52,058 bases of DNA from an uncultured Clostridia bacterium (GTDB lineage Bacteria > Bacillota > Clostridia > Christensenellales > Aristaeellaceae): positions 1 to 52,058 of the forward strand of contig CALVKT010000012.1 in assembly GCA_944333055.1 (NCBI GenBank), given 5' to 3'. Positions 44,778 to 52,058 of this stretch are shown here, in pieces (within the stretch, counting starts at the first letter, position 1; every line of letters starts with the position of its first letter). The notes beneath the pieces are model-generated. The model did not search any database, was not told where the DNA came from, and saw nothing but the letters and a program-made list of their open reading frames with translations. The position numbers were made by a program, and so were the translations under genes.

Positions 44778-44819
44778 GGTGCAGTCTCCTTTTTTACATA
44801 TGGGTAGGGGCGTGCGGCG

Positions 44820-45998
44820 TCAGAAGCAGAGCGAGTCCACCTGCGCAAGCAGCTCGGTGAGGCGGCGTTTGCAGTGCGCGATGACCTTCTGTCCTTCCGG
44901 CGTGTTGAGCCCGTTTCGGCGGATGGTTCGGCGCATCAGACGGGTATAGGCGATGACCATCGCCTTTTGCTCTACCTGACGGACTTCTTCCTCGCTGCGG
45001 CCGCCAAGATACCGGCGCAGCGCCTTGCCAAAGAAGACGCGCGTCGTCTCCGCGGGCAGCTTGAGGAAGGCGAGGGTGATGGCGGGGTCCGTCTCGCCGA
45101 AGGCCACAAAGCCCATATACATCGACGCCAGCTCGAAGATCGGATGGCCGACGCACAGCGTATCCATGTCCAGCAGCAGCACCTCGTCGTTTTGCATGAC
45201 GATGTTGTTCGTGTGATAGTCGCCGTGGAGCATGGTGTCCGTCTGCGGCACGGCCATGACCATGTCATAGATCTTATCGCCCTGCGCTTTGGGCAGATAA
45301 GCCCGCATGTCATCTGCCCAGCGGAGCGCCACGTCCTTCATCTGCGGCATGTCGCCGGGCTTGACGTGCGTGCCGTGTACCTTTTGGAGCAGTTCCACGT
45401 ACAGCGTCACGTATTCGTCCATCCGCTGCGGCGCAGCGGCGATCAGCTTGGAGAAGGAACGGCTGTTGAGCAGCTCAAACACGGAGCCGTAGGATTCGCC
45501 TACGCGCACCACGTCGTAAGGAATCGCCGTGGGGATGCCCAGCACAAATGCCTTTCTGGCCAGTTCGCGCTCGCGGCGCACGTCCGCCAGGCAGTCGGGG
45601 TTGCGGTAGACCTTGACCACCGTGTCCTGGTCAAACCGATACACCACGCCGTTGGCGCCCTGCCCGATGATCTCGCAGCCGTCCACGCACAGGCGGCGAT
45701 ATGCCTTTTCCACCGGCATCATCTCCGTAAAGCCGGTCATGTCCAGCACCTCGTAGACCTCGGCCGACGCCTCCACCAGCCTGAGGTTCGGCTCCAGCTT
45801 GCGCAGGCGCAGGATCACCCGCAGGCCTGCGCTGGAGATATACGTCAGATCCTGCATATCCAGAATCAACGCCTCGTGCGCCTGCGCTTCCCGCGCCGCC
45901 ATGATCTCCCGCTCCAGCGCCGGGGCGTTGGTGGAATCGATGTGTCCGGTCAGGGCGAGGCGCAGGGCGCCGTTTTCCATCGTCATTTGCATCTTCAT
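44820..45998 (-). CDS. STAS domain fused to an APH-type kinase
   Basis: About 392 aa. Residues 1-100 form a STAS domain with the phospho-loop YISSAGLRVIL (Ser55/Ser56). Residues 105-392 form an aminoglycoside-phosphotransferase-like kinase: glycine-rich GQGANGVVY (112-120), Lys129 in VVKVY, the catalytic loop LHGDYHTNN (Asp260, Asn265), and DMD at 277-279 for metal binding. All key residues are present, so the kinase is probably active on a small molecule or a protein. Possible starts are 46013, 45998 and 45992; AGAGGAG fits the last two. I do not recognise this fusion from a characterised system. Confidence 0.9.
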   Translation of the reverse strand: MKMQMTMENGALRLALTGHIDSTNAPALEREIMAAREAQAHEALILDMQDLTYISSAGLRVILRLRKLEPNLRLVEASAEVYEVLDMTGFTEMMPVEKAYRRLCVDGCEIIGQGANGVVYRFDQDTVVKVYRNPDCLADVRRERELARKAFVLGIPTAIPYDVVRVGESYGSVFELLNSRSFSKLIAAAPQRMDEYVTLYVELLQKVHGTHVKPGDMPQMKDVALRWADDMRAYLPKAQGDKIYDMVMAVPQTDTMLHGDYHTNNIVMQNDEVLLLDMDTLCVGHPIFELASMYMGFVAFGETDPAITLAFLKLPAETTRVFFGKALRRYLGGRSEEEVRQVEQKAMVIAYTRLMRRTIRRNGLNTPEGQKVIAHCKRRLTELLAQVDSLCF

Positions 45999-46009
45999 GC
46001 TCCTCTCTG

Positions 46010-46633
46010 TCATCCTTCGCGCGCGCCGCAGACGCTGTGCGGGATGGCCTCCATGTCGCAAGCCTGCGGGGTGCCAAATGCCGCGTGAATCAGCCTGTCG
46101 TACTCCTGCCACGCATCCGTATGCGCCAGCTGGGGCATGGCGTCGGCGATCACGCGGTAATACCAATGGTGCTCAGCCGGATCCTTCTGGTGAAACGCCT
46201 GCCATACGCGTTCGCCGATCCGGCGCTGCTGGCGGCAAATCGAGCGCAGGTTGGACAGCTTGTCCGCCAGAAAGAGGATGGGTACGCCCTCGTCCCGCGC
46301 TTCGCGCAGGGCGGCGATGCTCTCCTCCTTGCGGATGCGCCACGTCTCGTCCGGCGCATGGCTGCGGCGCTTGTTTTCCGTGTCCGCCCCGACCAGCGCG
46401 GCCACCCGCACGCCAAAGCGCGCCTCGATTTCCTCCATGCGCACGCCCGCGTCCTCGACTGCGTCGTGCAGCGCCGCGGCGGCGAGCACTTCGATGTCGC
46501 CCGTCAGCGTCGCGGCGATGGCCGCCGCCTCCAGCGCATGGAGCACCAGCGGCGTGCCGTCGCCCTTGCGGCGGATGCCGTCGTACGCTTCCGCCGCAAA
46601 GCATATGGCCTGCGAAAGAAGTTCCACCCGCAT
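46010..46633 (-). CDS. HD-domain hydrolase of the SpoT/MESH1 type
   Basis: A 207 aa protein with the RelA/SpoT HD fold: Arg-Lys-Gly segment YDGIRRKGDGTPLVLHALEAA (residues about 18-38), metal-binding HD in LHDAVEDAG (near 54-62), and ADTENKRR with LADKLSNLRSI near 120. No synthetase domain. Such small hydrolases cleave ppGpp or related nucleotides, but several family members act on other substrates. It is the first gene of the cluster; AAAAGGAG precedes the chosen ATG 46633, and the next gene starts at its stop codon. Confidence 0.9.
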   Translation of the reverse strand: MRVELLSQAICFAAEAYDGIRRKGDGTPLVLHALEAAAIAATLTGDIEVLAAAALHDAVEDAGVRMEEIEARFGVRVAALVGADTENKRRSHAPDETWRIRKEESIAALREARDEGVPILFLADKLSNLRSICRQQRRIGERVWQAFHQKDPAEHHWYYRVIADAMPQLAHTDAWQEYDRLIHAAFGTPQACDMEAIPHSVCGAREG

Positions 46634-46846
46634 CTCTCCTTTTCTCATGTTGTCATGGCGTTCACCGCATGCCCAAAAACGCAGAAGGCGTACCCTGCCC
46701 ATGTCCTGCGGGCAGAATACACCTGATCGTATTGGGGAAGGGGGTTGTTCGAGCGGCTCGCAGCGCCGGCGCGCCTTGATTCGACATCGACCCGTCTCGC
46801 AGCATCGTCGCGCCGCCCCCTTTTGTCTATCAAATCCGTATGCATG
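46634..46846 (-). other. leader of about 205 bases of the cluster transcript
   Basis: Between the promoter and the HD gene. It contains a C-rich/G-rich complement (GGGGGCGGCGCG near 46818-46807 and CAACCCCCTTCCCC near 46750-46737 on the minus strand) that could pair, and GCTGCGAG twice. No gene or known riboswitch recognised. Confidence 0.4.
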
Positions 46847-46875
46847 ATTATACCATAGTCAGCCTGCTTTTTCAA
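46847..46875 (-). promoter_or_regulatory. promoter of the eight-gene cluster
   Basis: On the minus strand, TTGAAA (46875-46870), 17 bp, TATAAT (46852-46847). A good housekeeping-type promoter, so basal transcription of the cluster is probably not dependent on an alternative sigma factor. Confidence 0.8.
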
Positions 46876-47039
46876 GTTTGGGCTTGCGGCGGGCGATGTT
46901 TCCGATTCATGAGGCCGCATGTTGACCTTGAAGCGATCTTCCGGTTTTCGCAGGGAGCAGTGTCCTTTGTCCGCGGAGCGAACCTGTCCGGGTAACAGTG
47001 TATGGACAGGGTTTTCATCGCAAGTCAATGATAACGCAA

Positions 47040-47077
47040 CAGAGGATTTGTTGCCCTTGCAGGTGCCAAATCCTCTG
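47040..47077 (-). terminator. terminator-like hairpin behind the M13 peptidase gene
   Basis: A perfect 10-bp stem (47040-47049 with 47068-47077) around an 18-base loop. On the minus strand it is followed by TTGCGTTATC, so the U tract is poor. Confidence 0.5.
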
Positions 47078-47125
47078 CTGCATTTGATATGTTCTATGCA
47101 CAAGCGCCAAACGGAAGCGGATGCT

Positions 47126-49102
47126 TTACCAGATGGACACGCGATCCTCAGGCGCGCGGTACATGCCGTCGCCTTCCTCGATGCCAAAGGCGGTGAAGAA
47201 ATCGTCCAGATTTTGCAGCTGGATGTTGGCGCGCAGCTTATTGGGCGCGTGTACGTCCAGGGTAAGCAGCATGGTATTGTATTCCGGGGTGGCTTTCGAC
47301 CGCCACACGCGCGCCCAGCCGATACAGAATGCCTTCAGATCCGGCTCTTCCTCCGCCTTCTTGAGCGCCTCCAGCGCGCAGGACAAGCCGCCCGCGTCGG
47401 CCACGTTTTCCGTCACGGTCAGCGAGCCGTTGACCTTGCCGCCTTCGCTGTCCAAGCCGTCGAATTCCTCGATCATCGCTTGAGAAAGCGCATGGAACGT
47501 GGCGAGATCTTCCTCGGTCCACCAGTTGAGCAGCGAGCCATTTTCATCGAACTTGGAACCGTTGGGATCAAAGGCGTGCGAAATCTCATGCGCGATCACC
47601 GCGCCGATGGCGCCGTAGTTGGCGCTCGCGGACTGCTCCGGGCTGTAGAAGGGCTCCTGCAGGATCGCGGCGGGGAAGTTGATGCTGTTTCTGAACAGCG
47701 AGTACATGGCGTTGACCGTGTTCGCGCTCAGGGCCCACTTGCCGCGGTTCACGCTCTGACCGTACTGTTCGAGGTTGTATTTGCACGCAGTGATTGAGAA
47801 CGCCATGGCGTTATCCAGCAGCGTTCCGCCCTCGGAGGCAGGAACCGTCTTAAGCCGCGCGTACAGGGGATCGGGCTCGTCGGGGTAGCCCACGTTCACG
47901 GTCATGGCCTCCAATTTGCGAATAGCCATCTCACGGGTCGAAGCGCTGAGCCAGTCGTTGTTGGCAAGCCGCTCCTTGTAGACCTCTACGATCATCTCCG
48001 CCATGTCCCGTACGTCGCTGCGGGCTTCTTTGCCGAAGTAGGTCTTGCCATAGTAAATGCCCACGACCTCTTTGAACGCGCTCGCCGCAAGGGCATAGGC
48101 CGCTTCCCCGGCGGGCTCAGCCTCAGCCATTCCGGAGAACGCGCGTTCGAAGGCGCCCGCCTCCACGCGGAAATCATCGGTGAGATAGAATGCCAGGGCA
48201 TTGACCGTGTTTACGATCATCCAGTTCTTCATATCCGGGAAGGTTTCTTCGGTGATCACGTCGTCCAGCCCGGCAAAGTAGTCCTTCTCGACGAGGATGA
48301 CGGTCTCAGGCACCTCGCCCAGCAGGCGTTCAAGCCCGGCGGAGAGGTCGAGGATTTCCACCTGCGCATCCAGCTCCGCGAGGGACACGGGGTTGTAGCT
48401 GGCGGTGATGTCGCTGTTCTCCTCCGCGGTGAAGGCGTAAGCGGCGATGCGCTCATCAAAGGCCAGCGCCCCGGATACGATCTGCTGTGCCTCTTCCTGC
48501 GTCTTGCCCGCCATCACCAGCAGGTTGACTGACATCTGACCGTACTCGTCCTGCATCGCGGTGCGGGTGGCGTCGTCCAGATAATAGTCCTTCGAGAAAA
48601 GGAACAGGCCGGGATGGTACATATACAGCGCGTTGACGGTTGAATTTTTCATATCCGCCATGGTTGCGATGAAGATGGGAACGGGCAGGCCCTCTGCGAA
48701 CAGCTCCGTCCACACGGCGCAGAACGCATCCAGACTCTCGATGTTTTCGATCCGCTCCAGATAGGGCGCGAGCGGCTCCGCGCCCAGCGCGCCGCGCGTC
48801 TCATAGTCCGCCGCCAGCCGGTAGAACTCGATAAAATCCGTCAGCTCTTCCGGCACGTCCTTCTCGCCGCTGAGCATCGCCTGGAAATCAGCCGTCAGCG
48901 TTTCCTTCACACTGTCCGAAAGCTGTGAGAACGCACTCACCGTCGAGGAATCCGAGGGGATCTCCGTCTCCGCCAGCCATTGCGCGTTTATGGCCTCGTA
49001 AAAGTCGTCCTTGAGGTCAGGCGTCTCCTCCGCCAGCGCCACGGTGACGAGCATGGTCAGCGCCAGCGCAAGGCACGCAAGTCTTCTGATCTGATGTTTC
49101 AT
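47126..49102 (-). CDS. M13-family (neprilysin/PepO-like) zinc metallopeptidase, secreted
   Basis: Peptidase that cuts short peptides outside the membrane. The 658 aa protein has a signal peptide (MKHQIRRLACLALALTMLV, cleavage near ALA, residue 23), a large N-terminal domain, NAMYSLFRNSINFPAAILQE, the zinc motif HEISHAFD (about residues 504-511), and ENVADAGGL with the third zinc ligand region. The length is normal. AAGGAGTGAG precedes ATG 49102. The frame stays open upstream for another 225 codons, but that part is an SH3-protein remnant and the peptidase begins at its signal peptide. Confidence 0.94.
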   Translation of the reverse strand: MKHQIRRLACLALALTMLVTVALAEETPDLKDDFYEAINAQWLAETEIPSDSSTVSAFSQLSDSVKETLTADFQAMLSGEKDVPEELTDFIEFYRLAADYETRGALGAEPLAPYLERIENIESLDAFCAVWTELFAEGLPVPIFIATMADMKNSTVNALYMYHPGLFLFSKDYYLDDATRTAMQDEYGQMSVNLLVMAGKTQEEAQQIVSGALAFDERIAAYAFTAEENSDITASYNPVSLAELDAQVEILDLSAGLERLLGEVPETVILVEKDYFAGLDDVITEETFPDMKNWMIVNTVNALAFYLTDDFRVEAGAFERAFSGMAEAEPAGEAAYALAASAFKEVVGIYYGKTYFGKEARSDVRDMAEMIVEVYKERLANNDWLSASTREMAIRKLEAMTVNVGYPDEPDPLYARLKTVPASEGGTLLDNAMAFSITACKYNLEQYGQSVNRGKWALSANTVNAMYSLFRNSINFPAAILQEPFYSPEQSASANYGAIGAVIAHEISHAFDPNGSKFDENGSLLNWWTEEDLATFHALSQAMIEEFDGLDSEGGKVNGSLTVTENVADAGGLSCALEALKKAEEEPDLKAFCIGWARVWRSKATPEYNTMLLTLDVHAPNKLRANIQLQNLDDFFTAFGIEEGDGMYRAPEDRVSIW

Positions 49103-49189
49103 CCCGATCTCACTCCTTCCCGCCCGCATATCGCAGGTATCATGGGTTTTCATTATATATATTTGGTCGAATCGCGTCAAGCGTCCGTC

Positions 49190-49905
49190 CCCATAAACGC
49201 CCCGCGCGTGTGCGGCGGGCGGCGCTGCGCATTTTCCCGTCCTGTCGGCGCGCTCGGCCGTTTCCCTCATACAGCATTCCTGCGACACATAGCCGGTCTG
49301 GCCCAAATCGGTGAGCAGGATATACAGCGCGTCCTCCACAACGCCGATTACGTCATAGCTTTTGTCCATTTGGATGACATGTTTGCACGCCTTGCTGTCG
49401 TAGGCAGGGCGGGTTTCGTCATGCTCATCGCGATAGGTAAGCTGAGGAAAGGCCGTTTTCACGGCGTCCATCGCTTCGCCAAAGGCGAGGTGTTTCGTCA
49501 TCATCCGGCCACGCAGGCCGTCGAGGCCGACGCGCACCTCGGACCATTCGCCCTTTTGCGAAAGCACCTGCACGGGCGTTTCGTTATAGAATTTTCCAAG
49601 GGATTCAGCCCCTCGATCGGGCTCCGTGCGAAGATGGAGGCGGTCGGCAGGGTCGGGGTTGCTGACGACCACCCAGCCCGTGCGGTCGATCTGCGACGCG
49701 GCTTCTTCGGCGCGCCGGGGGCAGGGAGAGGGGGCGGCCTTGTCCAGCGTGTCCATGTTTACAGTGCCGACGCTCATGCGGGCCAGACCGTCGGCCTGCC
49801 GTACCGCTATTCCGTAATGGATCGCGCCAAACCGACAACCCCGTTTGGGTTTGGTCAGGCCGTCCGAAAACAGAACAAATCCGATACGCCCTACTTGAGG
49901 TCATA
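49190..49905 (-). pseudogene. SH3-domain protein remnant
   Basis: The minus frame from about 49899 reads FSDGLTKPKRGCRFGAIHYG, then NPDPADRLHLRTEPD, SLGKFYNETPVQVLSQKGEW and LTYRDEHDETRPA, the pattern of bacterial SH3-type cell-wall proteins with repeated RLHLRTxPDxxAxSLGKFYNGTPV units. The 5' part is cut by a stop just before 49899 and there is no start codon with a ribosome site. The frame then runs without a stop into the M13 gene, so the original stop has been lost. Confidence 0.65.
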
Positions 49906-50178
49906 GGATATCAGCATCGACAAATTTGTGGGAAGCAACAGCCCTGCACGGGTGTTTCGTGCATGTGTTTACAGCCTGCTTATGCGATTGGCTTCTAAAC
50001 ACATGATTTAGCATGATTGTATGCACAGCATGTTGGGCTAAAACGAGAACATCATAAATAGCCATTTCAAGTGATTGGGAAGAATATGGAAGGATAATGC
50101 GTTATGTATAATGGAGTTTTTGATTCCCGCACCTGGAGGAAAGATGTCAATCCAAATGTCAAAGGGGGGTAACGTGTC
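49906..50178. other. AT-rich intergenic region
   Basis: 273 bases with no recognised gene. A TATAAT at about 50110 could be the -10 for the following gene, but no -35 is seen at a proper distance. Confidence 0.4.
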
Positions 50179-51207
50179 ATGATCAAAAAACGGAAAAAAG
50201 CAGGACAGGCTATCTTGTTGTATTTCATATTTCTGTTGTTGCCTGTACCGATTGATGCGGCCGGAGAACAAGATGTATTGCCGGAGGAAGAGGCCATCGA
50301 AGCGGCGCGGTACATTATGATGGGTATGATTGGCTACGCAGAGCAAGAGACCTTGGATTTTCGCTACGAAGCCTTTATTCCAGAAGAAAGTAGTATTGCG
50401 ACAACTGTAAAGGTATATCCAGAACAGGGTACCGATCAAGCGTTTACATTACAGTTTTATTCTGATGGATCTATGATAGAAAGTAACTTTTCTGTTCCCG
50501 AAGGAGGATTTACGATTGAAGAAAGGATCATTTCGTCAAATGAAGCGGTTGAAATGGCACACAAGTTGCTGATGGGACTGTATGGCTTTAGCGAGGAAGT
50601 TGTCAATGGTTTTTGCTATGAGACGGTAGAAAAAGAAGATATAGGGTTGATTCTTGTGCGTGTTTATCCTTTTGGCGATATGGATGATCATTACTCGATT
50701 GAGTATTGGCTGGACGGCCGATTGATGAGCATGACAAAGCCTGAAATCCTCAATTTCGATGCATATGTGGAAACCGTTCGGGAAACGGGCCGCCCGTTTC
50801 AGTGGTTTACACATGAAGAAAGGGCCGAATACTCAAAGACGTACATTCCGAAAGTTGAAGCTGCGTTGCGGCTGAATCCTCAAAACAAAGAAGCTCTGTA
50901 TCATTTCCCGTTTACGAGGCATGTGTATGGAGTGCCGGACGAACAGGACATTGCGGAAGAACAGGCGCTGGAGATCGGACGCAAAGCTTTAATGGAGCGG
51001 TTGTCCTGCAGCGAGGCCGGCGCAAGAAGCGCAAGTTTTGTGGTCTATTTGGATTGCTGTGATGCGGATCAAAAACTGTGGGAGTTCTACTTTTCCTATG
51101 CGGAGGATGCTGGTTTCAAAAGAGCAATTGTACAAATTGACGCTCATACCGGCGAGATTGTGAATGCCTATGCGCTGGATCATGAATCATTGGATGAACG
51201 GTATTAA
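50179..51207 (+). CDS. secreted protein with PepSY-like repeats
   Basis: A 342 aa protein with a signal peptide (MIKKRKKAGQAILLYFIFLL, cleavage near DAA, residue 28). Three similar blocks each start with EEA(I/V/L)E-A--(L/I)(M)MG--G and end with a beta pair such as VKVYPEQGTDQAFTLQFYSDG, then VRVYPFGDMDDHYSIEYWLDG, then AIVQIDAHTGEIVNAY. This is the style of PepSY/YcdB-type domains, which inhibit or bind proteases, but the match is by pattern only. AAGGGGGG precedes the ATG. Codon use is AT-richer than in most of the window. Confidence 0.7.
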   Translation: MIKKRKKAGQAILLYFIFLLLPVPIDAAGEQDVLPEEEAIEAARYIMMGMIGYAEQETLDFRYEAFIPEESSIATTVKVYPEQGTDQAFTLQFYSDGSMIESNFSVPEGGFTIEERIISSNEAVEMAHKLLMGLYGFSEEVVNGFCYETVEKEDIGLILVRVYPFGDMDDHYSIEYWLDGRLMSMTKPEILNFDAYVETVRETGRPFQWFTHEERAEYSKTYIPKVEAALRLNPQNKEALYHFPFTRHVYGVPDEQDIAEEQALEIGRKALMERLSCSEAGARSASFVVYLDCCDADQKLWEFYFSYAEDAGFKRAIVQIDAHTGEIVNAYALDHESLDERY

Positions 51208-51228
51208 GGCAATACCGCGTAATTGCCA
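51208..51228. repeat. short inverted repeat between the secreted protein gene and the IS5 element
   Basis: GGCAAT (about 51209-51214) with ATTGCC (51223-51228) around ACCGCGTA. It may be the terminator of the secreted-protein gene or part of the insertion-sequence end; the other end is outside the window. Confidence 0.4.
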
Positions 51229-51305
51229 ATGCAGGTGCTGACAATATCCGTTGCGGGTCGAAATCACAGATTTTCCTGCACATTACTTCGCGAGGGCGCA
51301 CCGCT

Positions 51306-52058
51306 TTAAGCCGACAGGCAGGGCCTGTCAGCCGGAAGCAGATTCGCTGACGCGAACATGATATTGAATTTGGCTCGCTGCTTTTCCAGTCCCAGGTATC
51401 GCGTCCTTCGAAAACGCAGCTGCTTTTTGTCTACGGCAAATACGTGCTCCACTTTCGCTCGGACAGAGAACTTTGCGTGTTCCGCTTTCCCGGCTGCGTA
51501 CTGACCGCTCCTGCTCAGCTTCCTGAGCTGAGATGGACGGCGGTTGATTCTATATTTGATCTTGCGGCCCGATTGGTTGCGAACCATGGTATCCTCAAGA
51601 TTCCCCGCACCGAGATAGCCGCCGTCACCATAAACGACCTCTTCTTCACCGGTCGGCAGCGCTGAACTCTGCGTCACATCACGGACATTGGCGGCTGTCG
51701 CCTCCACGGTGTGTACCAGTCCGCTGTCCTTGTCTGCCCCGATATGCGCTTTATAGCCGAAGTACCATGTGCTGCCCTTCTTGAGTGCGTCCGGCTCCCG
51801 CTTCTTCTCCCTGTTTGGGGTGGAGGATGGTGCGCAAATGATGGTGGAATCAACGATCGTTCCTTTTTTCAGAATGAGCCCCTGTTCGGTAAGTGCGGCT
51901 ACAACCTGCGCAAACAGCTTTTCCTGCAAGCCACTTTTCACCGGCAGGTGCCGGAAACGGCCGACGGTATCCCCGTCCAGCACTTGATTGCTGGAATCAA
52001 TCCCGCAAAAATCCGAAAATGCCCGGCTGTCGATGGCTTCTGCCGCTGTCGCTTCATC
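51306..52058 (-). CDS. IS5-family transposase, 5' end outside the window
   Basis: DDE transposase. The frame is open to the last base of the window, so about the first 60-80 residues are missing. Visible: SDFCGIDSSNQVLDGDTVGRF at the start, the first catalytic Asp in GTIVDSTII, YGDGGYLGA with the second Asp, and the C-terminal RAKVEHVFAVDKKQ with the Glu. Together they form the DDE set, so the copy may be active. The stop is at 51306; the left terminal inverted repeat should lie between 51208 and 51300 but cannot be fixed without the right end. Confidence 0.9.
   Translation of the reverse strand, partial: DEATAAEAIDSRAFSDFCGIDSSNQVLDGDTVGRFRHLPVKSGLQEKLFAQVVAALTEQGLILKKGTIVDSTIICAPSSTPNREKKREPDALKKGSTWYFGYKAHIGADKDSGLVHTVEATAANVRDVTQSSALPTGEEEVVYGDGGYLGAGNLEDTMVRNQSGRKIKYRINRRPSQLRKLSRSGQYAAGKAEHAKFSVRAKVEHVFAVDKKQLRFRRTRYLGLEKQRAKFNIMFASANLLPADRPCLSA

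Noticed and set aside
47126-49777. 883 aa fusion of an SH3 protein and the M13 peptidase
   Set aside because: The peptidase has its own Shine-Dalgarno and signal peptide at 49102, and the upstream part is a decayed gene in the same frame by loss of its stop.

Overview
The window is GC-rich DNA that reads as the chromosome of an endospore-forming Clostridia-type Firmicute. The strongest evidence is a spoIIGA-sigE pair, supported by a cysteine T-box leader ahead of cysE-cysS, an M50 peptidase-scpA-scpB operon and strong AGGAGG ribosome binding sites. A choloylglycine-hydrolase-type enzyme and a secreted two-FMN flavoreductase fit a gut anaerobe, but that habitat is inference. There is no CRISPR array, rRNA or prophage.

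Layout. 1-4.6 kb: the 3' end of a glycosyltransferase gene and a complete dTDP-L-rhamnose operon (rfbA-C-B-D). 4.6-6.7 kb: an OmpR-type two-component system, divergent from a small secreted protein. 7.4-10.2 kb: a choloylglycine hydrolase family enzyme and an ECF sigma/anti-sigma pair. 10.4-13.5 kb: a membrane protein frameshifted at a G7 tract, then dnaK. 13.5-16.1 kb: a small membrane protein, the T-box, cysE and cysS. 16.5-18.8 kb: a lipoprotein, a structured RNA candidate, spoIIGA and sigE. 19.0-22.1 kb: a LysR regulator divergent from the flavoreductase. 22.3-25.5 kb: M50 peptidase, scpA, scpB, mscL with a zinc ribbon, and tRNA-Thr and tRNA-Pro. 25.5-26.1 kb: decayed mobile and ParA sequence. 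26.4-31.4 kb: a potassium module (small membrane protein, KdpD-like kinase without its usual N-terminal domain, KdpE-like regulator, TrkH/KtrB, TrkA/KtrA). 31.7-33.2 kb: a second ECF sigma/anti-sigma pair. 33.3-36.9 kb: a DUF4956 remnant, a beta-helix lipoprotein, a phosphodiester glycosidase and a membrane protein, then an IS630 fragment. 37.4-46.6 kb: the cluster described next. 47.1-49.9 kb: an M13 peptidase and an SH3-protein remnant. 50.2-52.1 kb: an AT-richer secreted protein and an IS5-type transposase cut by the window end.

The most interesting region is the eight-gene minus-strand cluster from 46.6 down to 37.4 kb, with one good promoter upstream of its first gene. It encodes an HD hydrolase, a STAS domain fused to an APH-like kinase, a free STAS protein, a formyltransferase-like enzyme, a DUF2156 acyltransferase-like protein, a MATE transporter fused to a GHKL ATPase-like domain, a membrane sensor with PP2C phosphatase and GHKL kinase domains, and a dicarboxylate-type symporter with a GHKL-like N-terminal domain. 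These are the parts of a partner-switching circuit (kinase, phosphatase, STAS antagonists), but no sigma factor gene is present. The GHKL-like domains sit on two transporters instead, and in both the N-box asparagine is missing, whereas the phosphatase protein keeps it. I infer a partner-switching system whose outputs may be transporters; I do not recognise it as a described system.

Two promoters of the potassium module share the same box and geometry, which suggests that the local response regulator controls both transcription units.
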